Assembly (NCBI GenBank): GCA_945874155.1
Contig: CAMCFO010000017.1
Coordinates: 1 to 52,569 of the forward strand
Length of the DNA: 52,569 bases
From: an uncultured Bacteroidales bacterium
GTDB taxonomy: Bacteria; Bacteroidota; Bacteroidia; Bacteroidales; UBA932
Reading direction: 5' to 3'
In this document: piece by piece, positions 16,610 to 24,479 of the stretch
Layout: the number at the start of each line of letters is the position of its first letter
Position numbering within the stretch: position 1 is the first letter of the stretch
Program-made: the position numbers and the translations under genes
Notes under the pieces: generated by a model
Databases searched by the model: none
Told to the model about the DNA's origin: nothing
Seen by the model: only the letters and a program-made list of their open reading frames with translations

Positions 16610-16846
16610 TCATAGGGAGGGACATTCCAAGTCCTCTTCTATGCTCACAATGTTTTCATAGACATCTGTCCAGTCCATGGTTTTTATTTGGGTTGCAACT
16701 GCTTCGCTTGCTTTGGTAAGTGTATCTTCTGATGAAAGGTCTTTTTCAGAGAAGTTGTGATCAACATCAATGACAACACGAGAGAGTATGGAAGTTTCTA
16801 CCAGAAGGGCGATTTTTTTGTGTTTTGTATTGCAAGGAGTGATCAT
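16610..16846 (-). CDS. Hypothetical protein, 78 aa
   Basis: This is a small acidic protein without known motifs. It starts 6 bases beyond the stop of the ComM-N-like gene and probably shares its transcript. Confidence 0.45.
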   Translation of the reverse strand: MITPCNTKHKKIALLVETSILSRVVIDVDHNFSEKDLSSEDTLTKASEAVATQIKTMDWTDVYENIVSIEEDLECPSL

Positions 16847-16852
16847 AATGAT

Positions 16853-17389
16853 TTAATTTTTTCGTAGAAGGTCGCTAAAATCGTTGTCTGTGCGTAGGAT
16901 TCTCAACACATCTGTTAAGTTTGAGACGGCATACACCGAGTTTGGGAGGTCCGGTTTCCAGTCAAGGACCGATTCCAATGGAAGTATGCAGCAGTTTCCC
17001 GTTTGTTCTGCAATTTCAGCGATGCCTTTGGCATTTCTAATTGTTCTGATTGAGCCGTCCAGACCAAGTTCACCCGCAAGGATGTATTTGTTCAGGTTAT
17101 CTTGGGGGCATTGCCCGGATTCGGCAAGGATTCCTATTGCAATGGGGAGATCCAATGCAGATGAATCCATTTCGTTCAATGAGGGAGCAATGTTGATTAT
17201 GATTTTCTTTCCTGGAATATGGTATCCCAATGAATCCAGAGCGGTCAGAACACGCAGGAGAGTTTCCTTTAGAAAATGGTCGGCCAGTCCTACAAGGTGG
17301 ATTCCAATGCCGGTAGTCATCTGCACTTCAACGAGTATTTCACTTGCGCAATTTCTGTATGGTATTGCTGCTTTTACTTTTGTGAACAT
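16853..17389 (-). CDS. Stand-alone ComM/YifB N-terminal (ChlI-like) domain protein
   Basis: This 178-aa protein starts at ATG 17389 (MFTKVKAAIPYRN). The segments IHLVGLADHFLKETLLRVLTALDSLGYHIPG (split over a loop), IIINIAPSL and DLPIAIGILAESGQ match the ribosomal-S5/Lon-like N-terminal domain of ComM/YifB Mg-chelatase-related proteins. The AAA+ and C-terminal domains of ComM (full length about 500 aa) are absent, and the next gene is unrelated. In ComM the protein promotes branch migration in recombination. A stand-alone N-domain might modulate the host ComM hexamer, which is inference. Confidence 0.75.
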   Translation of the reverse strand: MFTKVKAAIPYRNCASEILVEVQMTTGIGIHLVGLADHFLKETLLRVLTALDSLGYHIPGKKIIINIAPSLNEMDSSALDLPIAIGILAESGQCPQDNLNKYILAGELGLDGSIRTIRNAKGIAEIAEQTGNCCILPLESVLDWKPDLPNSVYAVSNLTDVLRILRTDNDFSDLLRKN

Positions 17390-17400
17390 GGTAAAAAGAA

Positions 17401-18078
17401 TTATTCGGTGAGTTTGATTGATTGTCTGATGTTGCAAAGAGTTGGCAGAAGAAGTCCGAAGAAATTCGTTGAATCCAATTCATACCAGCCAGTGAGGGAA
17501 TTCTTCTGTTCCGGGAATGCAAGGGCTTCATCCCTGGTGTATTCTTTTTCTGTTGGCAATGCAAGGAAAGCAAAAAGTTTTCTGTCTGAAACGTTCAGAT
17601 GCCTGACTTCCATTTCTACCATACAATCACTGAATGAATCAGAGTTGTCAACGATGTAAGCGTTTACAGGTCCGTCTTTGAATGTCAATTCACCTCCTTG
17701 TTTGAAAAGAGTTATGATTTCGCTGATAAGATATCTTTCTGACCTTTGTGCAAGAGCCAGTCCGAGGCTCATATGGTCTTTGATGTCTTCGTATAAAGAA
17801 AATTCCAGTCCTTCGCTGAAAACTTCTCCTGCGTGCCAGAATTGTTGCCACACATCTTCGGAATCCTCTCCATCACCCCAGACTGAAAATGTGATGTCCG
17901 GATATTTCTTCGATAGTTGTTTAAGGTCTTCATCGGCATCGTACCATTTTGCGGAAAGAGACTCAAATTTTGAAGCATCTTGTATTCCAGTGATTTCGTC
18001 AATGTCTTTGAGAAGTTTATCGTATTGTTCTTCTGGACCGTTTATCAGGTTGAAGGAAAAAGTTGTCAAATATCCCAT
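17401..18078 (-). CDS. Hypothetical protein, 225 aa
   Basis: I do not recognise a named family. The segment KYPDITFSVWGDGEDSEDVW followed by QQFW resembles small ferredoxin-like-fold phage and plasmid proteins in which a predicted strand ends in a G-[DE]-G turn. It is soluble and acidic. It is the first gene of the run that continues into the ComM-N-like gene 11 bases downstream. Confidence 0.5.
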   Translation of the reverse strand: MGYLTTFSFNLINGPEEQYDKLLKDIDEITGIQDASKFESLSAKWYDADEDLKQLSKKYPDITFSVWGDGEDSEDVWQQFWHAGEVFSEGLEFSLYEDIKDHMSLGLALAQRSERYLISEIITLFKQGGELTFKDGPVNAYIVDNSDSFSDCMVEMEVRHLNVSDRKLFAFLALPTEKEYTRDEALAFPEQKNSLTGWYELDSTNFFGLLLPTLCNIRQSIKLTE

Positions 18079-18120
18079 AATTAGTATTTTTAGAGTTTTA
18101 TGATAGTATTGCGAATTGAT

Positions 18121-18190
18121 ATACTCCCACCACTTAAGTAGTGGGAGTATTCAGAGTTTATTATACTCTCGTTTTTTAGACTGGAGAGTA
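18121..18190. repeat. Paired hairpins, terminator or IS end remnant
   Basis: ATACTCCCACCACTTAAG with its complement forms a near-perfect 30-base palindrome (18121-18150). A second stem, ATACTCTC...GAGAGTAT, lies at 18163-18190. They follow the stop of the 247-aa gene on the minus strand and could terminate it. The CTCCCACC-TTAAG-GTGGGAG shape also resembles right-end hairpins of IS200/IS605 elements. Confidence 0.45.
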
Positions 18191-18195
18191 TCACT

Positions 18196-18939
18196 TCAAT
18201 TTTCTCCTTCGCACAATACATTATACGGACATATACACCATATATCAGCCTTCTTGATGACCTTCAAGTCTTCAAGTCCGATGAAGTGTGGCATTTCCTT
18301 GTCATAGTTAGACCTGCAATCAAGGTGCAAAGACTTTACCTCGCTTTGGTTTACTGCAAGCAATAGGTCATATTCACCATAGAAAAGGAACTTGATTCCC
18401 AAATCTTTAGCCTTTTCAAGCACGGCAGAAAACTCTCCGTCAATGAAAGCCTGCTGCTCTTCGGTGAGACGCAATTTCAGACCGATTCCCTTCTGTTCCT
18501 TGATATCACCGTTTTCGTCCTTGTATTGATACTGCCCGTAGCGGATGCAATCAACACGACTGAGAAAAAAGCCTTCCGGTACGATAGGGTGAATCCAATG
18601 CACATTAGTTATATCATAGTCAAGCAACGCCCACGACTTTACAGGTGCTCCGCAAAGCATCTTCCACACTGCGGTCTCAATATATGTATAACCCTTTTCA
18701 TCGGTTTGTTCCCTATGCTCGTATTTGTCTGGGATTGATATGATTTCAGCCCGTTTAGCATTACCCTTTTCAAACTGCTCCTGATTTGCGTAAAGTATCA
18801 AGTCGCGGAACCTTTTCCCGTTAATTGTGTGCACAAGTTGTCCGTTTGCTTTCATCTCAACTTTCTCTGCCTCGACATAAGTGAGTATGCCGTCAATAAC
18901 TGCGTAACCCGTGTTTCCTCTGTAGTTTATCTGTTTCAT
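18196..18939 (-). CDS. Hypothetical protein, 247 aa
   Basis: I do not recognise this soluble protein. It begins a cluster of small genes (18196-19996) with purine-rich Shine-Dalgarno sequences, such as GGAGGAGAAAT, that differ in style from the leader-controlled neighbours. The alternation of short strands and helices suggests an alpha/beta fold. There is no signal peptide. Confidence 0.45.
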   Translation of the reverse strand: MKQINYRGNTGYAVIDGILTYVEAEKVEMKANGQLVHTINGKRFRDLILYANQEQFEKGNAKRAEIISIPDKYEHREQTDEKGYTYIETAVWKMLCGAPVKSWALLDYDITNVHWIHPIVPEGFFLSRVDCIRYGQYQYKDENGDIKEQKGIGLKLRLTEEQQAFIDGEFSAVLEKAKDLGIKFLFYGEYDLLLAVNQSEVKSLHLDCRSNYDKEMPHFIGLEDLKVIKKADIWCICPYNVLCEGEN

Positions 18940-18965
18940 AACAATTGTGTATTATAGTTAATATT

Positions 18966-19184
18966 TTATTTTTCGTAACCATGTCCTCCGCATCCATACG
19001 GGCGTGGGTCTGAAAATCCACTTTGCCTATTTGGGTGCTTACAATAGTGTGTCTTTCCCGTCCTATCTGCCAAATGCCAGGTAGCATCACCCAAGTGCTT
19101 GCATCCTTCGCAACATAACTCCCACTTTCTTCTCTCTTTGATGGCATCGGAGATTTCCAGAATTGTAAATTCATCGTATGGCAT
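18966..19184 (-). CDS. Small cysteine-rich protein, 72 aa
   Basis: The protein contains CCEGCKHLGD, CKHPN and a terminal GCGGHG, giving five cysteines and several histidines spaced like a zinc-binding knuckle. It follows GAAGGAGAAATTG, a good ribosome-binding site. Function is unknown. Confidence 0.5.
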   Translation of the reverse strand: MPYDEFTILEISDAIKERRKWELCCEGCKHLGDATWHLADRTGKTHYCKHPNRQSGFSDPRPYGCGGHGYEK

Positions 19185-19204
19185 AACAATTTCTCCTTCA
19201 CTTT

Positions 19205-19396
19205 TTACTTAATTTCTTTGGCGACTACTTTCTCACCCCACATCTCAGCCTTTCTCATAGCAACATCATACAACCTACCCACTTCTTCTTCTGAGACTGA
19301 ATGATACTCTATGCAATCTCCAATATATATATCGTATCTTGATGGCCTATTCCATTTACCGCTGAAGTTATCCATATCATAATCAAGTCTCGCCAT
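19205..19396 (-). CDS. Hypothetical protein, 63 aa
   Basis: The start at ATG 19396 (MARLDYDMDN) is preceded by GGAGGAGAAAT at an ideal distance, so it is preferred over the upstream start at 19423 inside the neighbouring gene. The protein is small and charged, of no known family. Its start codon lies 2 bases from the stop of the upstream gene. Confidence 0.5.
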   Translation of the reverse strand: MARLDYDMDNFSGKWNRPSRYDIYIGDCIEYHSVSEEEVGRLYDVAMRKAEMWGEKVVAKEIK

Positions 19397-19398
19397 AA

Positions 19399-19752
19399 CT
19401 ATTTCTCCTCCTTGTAGTAACACTTAACCTTATATCCTGATTTGACAAAGTATTTCAGCAAGGTATAGTTTTCTTTGTAGAACATATTGAGTTCAATACT
19501 GACAACTTCGTCTTCTAAGACATTACCATAATCCTTCATTATACTCTTCATATGTCGTTCATCAGAGAAGAATGTATAAAGGGTATCAACATACTTGGCC
19601 TTTGGATATTTCATCAGTTCTTCCTCGGTAACTTTACGTACGTTGATAATAACTGCAAGGCAGTTCCCTTGTCTGATTTGGAGGTTGAATTTGTTTTCCC
19701 CCTGCTTGATGACAATCTTTCCGATTGTCGTTCCGTTGTAATTAATAGCCAT
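19399..19752 (-). CDS. Hypothetical protein, 117 aa
   Basis: This is a soluble protein with no recognised motif (MAINYNGTTIGKIVIKQGEN at the N-terminus suggests a beta hairpin). It is followed closely by the 63-aa gene and belongs to the SD-type small-gene cluster. Confidence 0.45.
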   Translation of the reverse strand: MAINYNGTTIGKIVIKQGENKFNLQIRQGNCLAVIINVRKVTEEELMKYPKAKYVDTLYTFFSDERHMKSIMKDYGNVLEDEVVSIELNMFYKENYTLLKYFVKSGYKVKCYYKEEK

Positions 19753-19768
19753 AATGTAATACTTGATT

Positions 19769-19996
19769 TTATTTATTTGTTGCCATTTTGTATTGAAATA
19801 TTGTTGGTTCTCTCCTTATCCATAATATATTTTCCCTAACAACTTTGCAGAAATATTTATTTCTTGCATCCTTACAATCATAAGTATTAGCGATCATTTG
19901 TGAGAATTGTTCTCCGCTTACTTCTTGAAATATGCTAATTAAATGCCCATAAGCATTTATTGCATCCCTAATTTCTTGTTTTACATCTGCTTCCAT
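19769..19996 (-). CDS. Hypothetical protein, 75 aa
   Basis: This is a small helical protein of unknown role at the upstream end of the 18196-19996 cluster. It lies 16 bases from the next gene. It is a plausible gene by position and composition only. Confidence 0.4.
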   Translation of the reverse strand: MEADVKQEIRDAINAYGHLISIFQEVSGEQFSQMIANTYDCKDARNKYFCKVVRENILWIRREPTIFQYKMATNK

Positions 19997-20044
19997 AAGG
20001 TTATTTATTTAATTAGTTTATTGAACCCCGAAGTAATCTCACCC

Positions 20045-20374
20045 TCAAATAAGTTTGGCATCCTTGCCCTCAAACCACCGTTCAAAAAATATCGAGTTAC
20101 AATGGCCCGCAAGGGAATTGATAAAGCGCAGTGCCTCCCAACTGAGGTCATAACACTCATCATTGTCGGACATAATGATGTGTCCCCATTCCTCAATATC
20201 AACATAGAGGGCGGGATGGTCAAGTATATACCCAAATCTTTTCTCGCCCTCGGGTGTCAGTCTAATAGGGGGGGGGACAACGGCACAGCAATCCATTGTT
20301 CCATCAACATAGACATCGACTTCCTTGTTGAGCACATTCAGTGCGTGGAAGTAATCTCTCAAACTTATTCTCAT
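20045..20374 (-). CDS. Hypothetical protein, 109 aa, with a nine-C tract
   Basis: The gene starts at ATG 20374, right after leader D. It is not recognised. A run of nine C residues (20268-20276, G on the + strand) encodes part of VVPPPIRL. Such homopolymers in coding DNA are prone to slippage, and a shifted frame stays open on the 3' side to 20005. This could be phase variation or simple chance. Confidence 0.5.
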   Translation of the reverse strand: MRISLRDYFHALNVLNKEVDVYVDGTMDCCAVVPPPIRLTPEGEKRFGYILDHPALYVDIEEWGHIIMSDNDECYDLSWEALRFINSLAGHCNSIFFERWFEGKDAKLI

Positions 20375-20520
20375 TTGGCAAAAAATGAAATTTTATGTTC
20401 GTTATTTTGCAGGAGAGTTTCTCCTGCTGATGAAAAGTAAAATCTTCCGGCCCGGACATTTTCGGAATCTGTCGGAATTTTGGTTGAACAATAAGTCCGG
20501 GGCGGAAGATTATTGAGGGG
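20375..20520 (-). promoter_or_regulatory. Structured 5' leader, copy D
   Basis: AATCTTCCG (20440-20448) pairs with CGGAAGATT (20503-20511). In most other copies the same stem is AATCCCCG/CGGGGATT, so this is clear compensatory change. The palindrome GCAGGAGAGTTTCTCCTGC lies at 20409-20427 and AAATTTCATTTT precedes the start. The UGUGGAA loop motif is not obvious in this copy. Confidence 0.65.
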
Positions 20521-20532
20521 AAGAAACATCAA

Positions 20533-20646
20533 TCAGGGCATTTCGGAAATGTGAACAACATTCCCGTCGGAGTCAAGGATGGTTACTCCCTCTATGTCGT
20601 TATCTTGATAGCGGACAACATTCTGTTGACAGAAAGATATATGCAT
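20533..20646 (-). CDS. Short leader-controlled peptide, 37 aa
   Basis: From ATG 20646 the frame encodes MHISFCQQNVVRYQDNDIEG and then 17 more residues ending HISEMP. It was accepted as a gene because leader E stands directly in front of its start, exactly as in front of the larger genes. Function is unknown. It could be a truncated remainder of a longer protein. Confidence 0.45.
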   Translation of the reverse strand: MHISFCQQNVVRYQDNDIEGVTILDSDGNVVHISEMP

Positions 20647-20784
20647 AAGATTTTATTGAACTTTCGTTTGCAGGAGGATATCCTCCTGCTGGAAGAAAGA
20701 TAAATCCCCGTAGCCAAAAGCGAAATCACATCTTAATATTCCACAGATGTTGCATTGCTTTTGGACACGGGGATTATTGAGGGG
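20647..20784 (-). promoter_or_regulatory. Structured 5' leader, copy E
   Basis: The long stem (20703-20776) has an inner ACATCT-GTGGAATATTA-AGATGT hairpin. The palindrome CAGGAGGATATCCTCCTG is at 20671-20688, followed by the AT-rich box CAATAAAATC before ATG 20646. The remaining 20785-20902 holds a partial copy of the CATGCAT-GCGTTATT part of the unit, with GTTAATAAC at 20877-20885. Confidence 0.6.
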
Positions 20785-20902
20785 AAACGGGTTGAATCAA
20801 AGTCTCTATGCTGTCCGGGGACTGGTATGCATGAAAGCGTGTTCTATACGTTGAGAGAGGTTTACTGCGTTATTGCGTTAATAACGAGATAACGCAAAAA
20901 AT

Positions 20903-21490
20903 TCAGTCTTCATAAATCATAGACGAAAGCATATCGGCAGTTTGGAGTATTGTCAGCAACGGGCATTGTTCTTTTGCCGCATTGAGGTTTCCGAGGGCTT
21001 CGTATGATTGGAATGGGATATCCCAAGCGTTCATATGCCAGCGAATCGCGAGCATTTCGTCCTTGGTGAGTTTTACGCCCCATTGCATCAACCGGATTAC
21101 GGATTTTTCTCCATGCCCCATCGGAAAATGAGAGTAATCAGTTTCGTAGGCTGGCACTTTTTCCCAAATGCCTTGTTCGTTCTTGACATTTCGGAAAGAG
21201 GTTTTGTAGATTTCTGCTTTGCAGATATCGTGAAGAAGCGCAACGAGAATCACGCTCTTCATAGGAAGTTTTGATTCCAAATCGGGCTTTTCGGCGATTG
21301 CAATGTTTCTGATGTTTATTGCAGCTTTGCAGACTGAAATGGAATGTTGTACAAGGCCACCTGGGATTGACAGATGAAATCTTGTGGAAGCTGGTGCCTC
21401 GAAGAAGCCGAGTCTTTCAAGATTGGAAACAATTTTTTCCATTCCTTCCAATTCTGTTTGTTGGAGTAATCTAATAAATTCTGTTTTCAT
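20903..21490 (-). CDS. HD-domain phosphohydrolase
   Basis: This 195-aa protein starts at ATG 21490. The HD signature is visible: the first His in LVQHS (49), HD in ALLHDICK (87-88), and a distal histidine in IRWHMNAWD. It should be a metal-dependent phosphohydrolase acting on nucleotides or nucleic-acid-linked phosphates. It lies just downstream of the sliding clamp gene and may have a nucleotide-pool or DNA-metabolism role (inference). The substrate cannot be told from the sequence. Confidence 0.75.
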   Translation of the reverse strand: MKTEFIRLLQQTELEGMEKIVSNLERLGFFEAPASTRFHLSIPGGLVQHSISVCKAAINIRNIAIAEKPDLESKLPMKSVILVALLHDICKAEIYKTSFRNVKNEQGIWEKVPAYETDYSHFPMGHGEKSVIRLMQWGVKLTKDEMLAIRWHMNAWDIPFQSYEALGNLNAAKEQCPLLTILQTADMLSSMIYED

Positions 21491-21543
21491 AATTCTTTTG
21501 TGTGGGTTTGTTTTCTGACCGTATGAGGGGGAATTTTTGAGTA

Positions 21544-22647
21544 TCACCGGGTTTGAGCCAGTGGCATGAGCAATGCTATGGAAGTGTTTTCGTTGTTCTT
21601 TTCGTCCAGAAAAACAAGAGGACTTCTATCGTCAATCACGCGGATTAGGGTTTTCTCTCCTTCTATGGATGTGAGGATATTCAGAAGCCTCTGGGCATTC
21701 AGGAGGATGGAGTTGTCGTTACCGCTGGACACGCAGTCGAAATCTTCTTCAAGAAGCGAATTTGCGGAGAAATCTTCAGATCTGAGGTGGAGAAACATTG
21801 GTGTTGTGGTTAGCAAAACATTCTGTGCGTTGTTTCCCAAACGTTTGATTGTCCTTATGAATTCTTCTTTTTCGATGGTGATGAATCCCTTTGCTGTCTC
21901 CTGGGCCGGTATGACGGTTTTATAATTCGGGTATTTCCCTTCTATTGTCTTTGTTATGATTACAGTTCCGTCAACGGTGAAAACAGCGGTTTTATTGTCT
22001 GCGGAAACTGAGACTTGCCTGCTATCTTTTGTGATAACGGATTCAAGAACTTGTGCTGTGTTCCTGAAGAGCGTAAACTTGGCTTCGGCGTTGTTGTTCG
22101 CCTGAATGGTGTGTAAACGCATTTGATGAGAGTCCGTTGCAACGATGGATACGCTGTCTTTCTTTATGTCAAAATGCACTCCCATCATGATTGGACGGAT
22201 TTCGGTATTTGCGCAAAAGGGGATTGTGTGTCCCAGCGCGTTCTTCAGTTCCTGAGCATCAAGAGAGATATTTGTCGGCTCTTTCGGTTCGGCGAACAGG
22301 GGATAGTCGGTGACATTCGGACAGGATTCTGTTTTCTTGCCTTTTTTCCAAGATATGAGGACGTTCCTCTCAGATGTTTCTATTGTGATGATTTCATTCG
22401 GAAGCAGTGATACAAAGTCGCTGATTCTTTTGTACGGAATGAGACATTCTCCTTCCTCAGATATTTGTTCCGTCTGAATCGGTATTGTGAGATGCATTTC
22501 GTTATTTGATGATGTGACGGTAAAGACACCGTTTTTTACTTTGAATAGGAAGCATCCGAGAGCCGGGATAGACGGATTAGTAGGAATTACTTTGCCCGCG
22601 ATTTTCAGGGCCTTTAGAAGGGTGGTAGTGTTGGTTGAAATTTTCAT
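21544..22647 (-). CDS. dnaN: DNA polymerase III beta subunit (sliding clamp)
   Basis: This is a 367-aa protein with the full length and three-domain layout of bacterial beta clamps. Conserved landmarks include the opening NTTTLLKALKIAGKVIP, EGECLIPYKRISDFVSLLP, the RPIMMGVHFDI segment, SIVATDSHQMRLH and GKYPNYKTVIP. The C-terminus ends SIALLMPLAQTR, corresponding to the MPMR/MPL-type tail of chromosomal clamps. It encircles DNA and tethers polymerases. A mobile element carrying its own clamp probably uses it for rapid or selective replication of its DNA. The solo hairpin at 22648-22693 lies directly before the start codon. Confidence 0.92.
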   Translation of the reverse strand: MKISTNTTTLLKALKIAGKVIPTNPSIPALGCFLFKVKNGVFTVTSSNNEMHLTIPIQTEQISEEGECLIPYKRISDFVSLLPNEIITIETSERNVLISWKKGKKTESCPNVTDYPLFAEPKEPTNISLDAQELKNALGHTIPFCANTEIRPIMMGVHFDIKKDSVSIVATDSHQMRLHTIQANNNAEAKFTLFRNTAQVLESVITKDSRQVSVSADNKTAVFTVDGTVIITKTIEGKYPNYKTVIPAQETAKGFITIEKEEFIRTIKRLGNNAQNVLLTTTPMFLHLRSEDFSANSLLEEDFDCVSSGNDNSILLNAQRLLNILTSIEGEKTLIRVIDDRSPLVFLDEKNNENTSIALLMPLAQTR

Positions 22648-22693
22648 GATAAATTTGCGAAGAAGCCCACGAATTCTTTCGTGGGTAGTTGAC
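22648..22693 (-). repeat. Solo end-type hairpin upstream of dnaN
   Basis: Minus orientation: GTCAACTACCCACGAA-AG-AATTCGTGGGC then TTCTTCGCAAATTTATC directly before the ATG. Almost the same block occurs at 34123-34168 (+) and 40556-40602 (-). The GTCAACTACCC opening is shared with the IscB element end. Its position makes it part of the dnaN leader as well. Confidence 0.5.
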
Positions 22694-22702
22694 TATCACA
22701 GT

Positions 22703-23113
22703 TTATTTTAATTTCTCAAATCTTTCCATTCCACTCAACTCTTCTCCATTCAAAAGTTTACGGAGAACATTGAGTGACTGTCGTATATTTCTGTCATGGC
22801 TACTTTCTCCAAGTGCTTTTCTAACAGGTTCGTTTATATTATTCTGAATTCGTAAAGTATTTTCTACTATCTCAAGAAACCATTGAGGAACAACTATATT
22901 ACCTTCATTCTCCAATGAGGATTTAAGTTTGAGCAATTCTGCATCATCAATGGCTTTCTGTTCGGTAGCACCTGCGATATAGGACTCTTCTGCTACGTCA
23001 GCAATATTCCTATCTTCGACAAAGACACAAGCCTTTCCATCGACCACATCGTAAGGGGTGGTTTCAACGATATGCTCACCCCACTCTTTTGCTCTTTCTT
23101 CAATTGTTTTCAT
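22703..23113 (-). CDS. Hypothetical protein, 136 aa (MKTIEERA family)
   Basis: The N-terminus MKTIEERAKEW matches that of the 85-aa protein at 23228 (MKTIEERARLA), showing that the two arose by duplication or share a module. The rest is helical and charged. This type of short protein is common in gut Bacteroidales phages and plasmids, but I know no function. Confidence 0.5.
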   Translation of the reverse strand: MKTIEERAKEWGEHIVETTPYDVVDGKACVFVEDRNIADVAEESYIAGATEQKAIDDAELLKLKSSLENEGNIVVPQWFLEIVENTLRIQNNINEPVRKALGESSHDRNIRQSLNVLRKLLNGEELSGMERFEKLK

Positions 23114-23227
23114 ATTTCAAATTATTGCTTAGTTGTTTTTGTTTAAGTGATATTATATGTCGAAGTGAACAAATGTTATAAACTTCACAATCTTTACATT
23201 GTCTATTACAGGATTGATTGATCTTTA

Positions 23228-23485
23228 TCATAACCATTCCTCCATCATTTTTCTAAATATTTCCCAAGTATCGCACATAGTATTAAGACATTTGTTAGAG
23301 TCTATTTTATGTGGGCATGCACAACGGCATAAGATAATGCAAGCCTTGTTAATGTCTATTTCTCTCTGTTCAAGCATCCTCTCTGTAATGATTTCGGATA
23401 CTCTATCAACCGAGTGTTTAGATAAGCCTATTTCCTCGTAGATTTGCTGCGCAGCAAGTCTGGCTCTTTCTTCTATTGTTTTCAT
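23228..23485 (-). CDS. Hypothetical protein, 85 aa (MKTIEERA family)
   Basis: The start at ATG 23485 is supported by the MKTIEERA match to the 136-aa protein. It contains CRCACPHKIDSNKC and a later C, a possible metal-binding cluster. It follows the ASCH-like gene by 8 bases. Confidence 0.5.
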   Translation of the reverse strand: MKTIEERARLAAQQIYEEIGLSKHSVDRVSEIITERMLEQREIDINKACIILCRCACPHKIDSNKCLNTMCDTWEIFRKMMEEWL

Positions 23486-23493
23486 ATCTATTC

Positions 23494-23760
23494 CTACATT
23501 ATCCTCTTGCCCAACTCTATGATGAATACCTCGTTGTCTCCTGCTCCCCATTCCTCCTTCCCTTTCCCTAACCTTATCTCCTTTATCCGGAAGGTCATTA
23601 TCCGTGGGGTGTAGCCGTAACGAAATTTGACGGCATCGTACTTGCCCGATAATAGCCGTTTTTGCCAATAGGGTTTGTTCTCACGATACTCCTCCAGTTT
23701 CTCGCCCCTTTCTATCATTTCGTACCACTTTGCCATTAGTGGCAGATGTAGAATTTTCAT
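23494..23760 (-). CDS. ASCH-like small protein, 88 aa
   Basis: From ATG 23760 the protein opens MKILHLPLMAKWYEMIERGE, then KLEEYRENKPYWQKRL. The pattern of a strand, a helix carrying (I/L)xxGxKxxExR and a following tryptophan resembles ASCH-domain proteins, which bind RNA or modified nucleotides. GAGGAGGAATAG gives a strong ribosome-binding site. The family call is moderate. Confidence 0.55.
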   Translation of the reverse strand: MKILHLPLMAKWYEMIERGEKLEEYRENKPYWQKRLLSGKYDAVKFRYGYTPRIMTFRIKEIRLGKGKEEWGAGDNEVFIIELGKRIM

Positions 23761-23762
23761 AT

Positions 23763-23903
23763 CTATTCCTCCTCTGTGATTTGGGCTTTTTCGCAATTAA
23801 ACTTAAGTTGGCATTTCTTACATTCGTCTTCACTCGGGGTGCAGGCAATCGGGAAATTAACAAACCGCCTGTCCTTTTTGCTATACATTTTTACTTGTGC
23901 CAT
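23763..23903 (-). CDS. Small cysteine-containing protein, 46 aa
   Basis: From ATG 23903 the peptide opens MAQVKMYSKKDRRFVNFPIA and contains C-TPSEDE-C-KK-C-QLKFN-C, four cysteines spaced like a zinc ribbon. It ends 2 bases before the ASCH-like start, whose ribosome-binding site lies inside its last codons. The tight packing supports it as a real gene. Confidence 0.5.
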   Translation of the reverse strand: MAQVKMYSKKDRRFVNFPIACTPSEDECKKCQLKFNCEKAQITEEE

Positions 23904-23921
23904 AATTATTCGTATTTATTT

Positions 23922-24440
23922 TTAGTTGTGAAGAATTGCATCTTCCATATCAACACTGGTCGGTTGAACGCTATTTAAATAGGAGTTGAATACTGTTTGA
24001 ACGATTCCGTTTTTTGATATGATTATATGTGGTATTCCTAATTCCACAAAGAGTTTATATATCCGTGAGTCGTTTTGAGGGCTGACTGGAAGTTGAAGGT
24101 TGTATTTTTTCCAGAAATCCGAGACTGATTCTTTTGTTTCCGCTCGACTTATTGCCAGGAAAACGCATTTGTCGTTGTGTTTTTGATATAGTTCATTTAT
24201 GACGGGCAATTCCGTTTGGCAGTCTTTGCAGTTGGTATTGAAAAAGACAATGAGCGCCGTTTTGTCACATAGGTCGGAATTACTTATGGTTGTTCCATCT
24301 GTAAGTGTAACGTTGAATTCCGGCAGTCTTGCTCCCGGGCCTATTTTTATGGGATTCTCCCTGTATTTGAAGTAGCAGGACGATACCAATATAATTCCCA
24401 GAAAGGAAAGGAAGTGCTTAAATTTATAGAAGCGTCGCAT
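23922..24440 (-). CDS. TlpA/ResA-like thioredoxin-fold lipoprotein
   Basis: This 172-aa protein has an N-terminal hydrophobic stretch with lipobox VSSC (about residues 19-22). The thioredoxin-like domain follows: ALIVFFNTNCKDCQTELP holds the redox-active CKDC, and GIPHIIIS is the cis-proline region. It should act at the outer face of the inner membrane or in the periplasm on disulfides. It is an unusual cargo in this DNA-processing neighbourhood. Confidence 0.78.
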   Translation of the reverse strand: MRRFYKFKHFLSFLGIILVSSCYFKYRENPIKIGPGARLPEFNVTLTDGTTISNSDLCDKTALIVFFNTNCKDCQTELPVINELYQKHNDKCVFLAISRAETKESVSDFWKKYNLQLPVSPQNDSRIYKLFVELGIPHIIISKNGIVQTVFNSYLNSVQPTSVDMEDAILHN

Positions 24441-24479
24441 AATTTTTAGGTTTTCAGCAGACTTATAGTTTGTGGAAAT

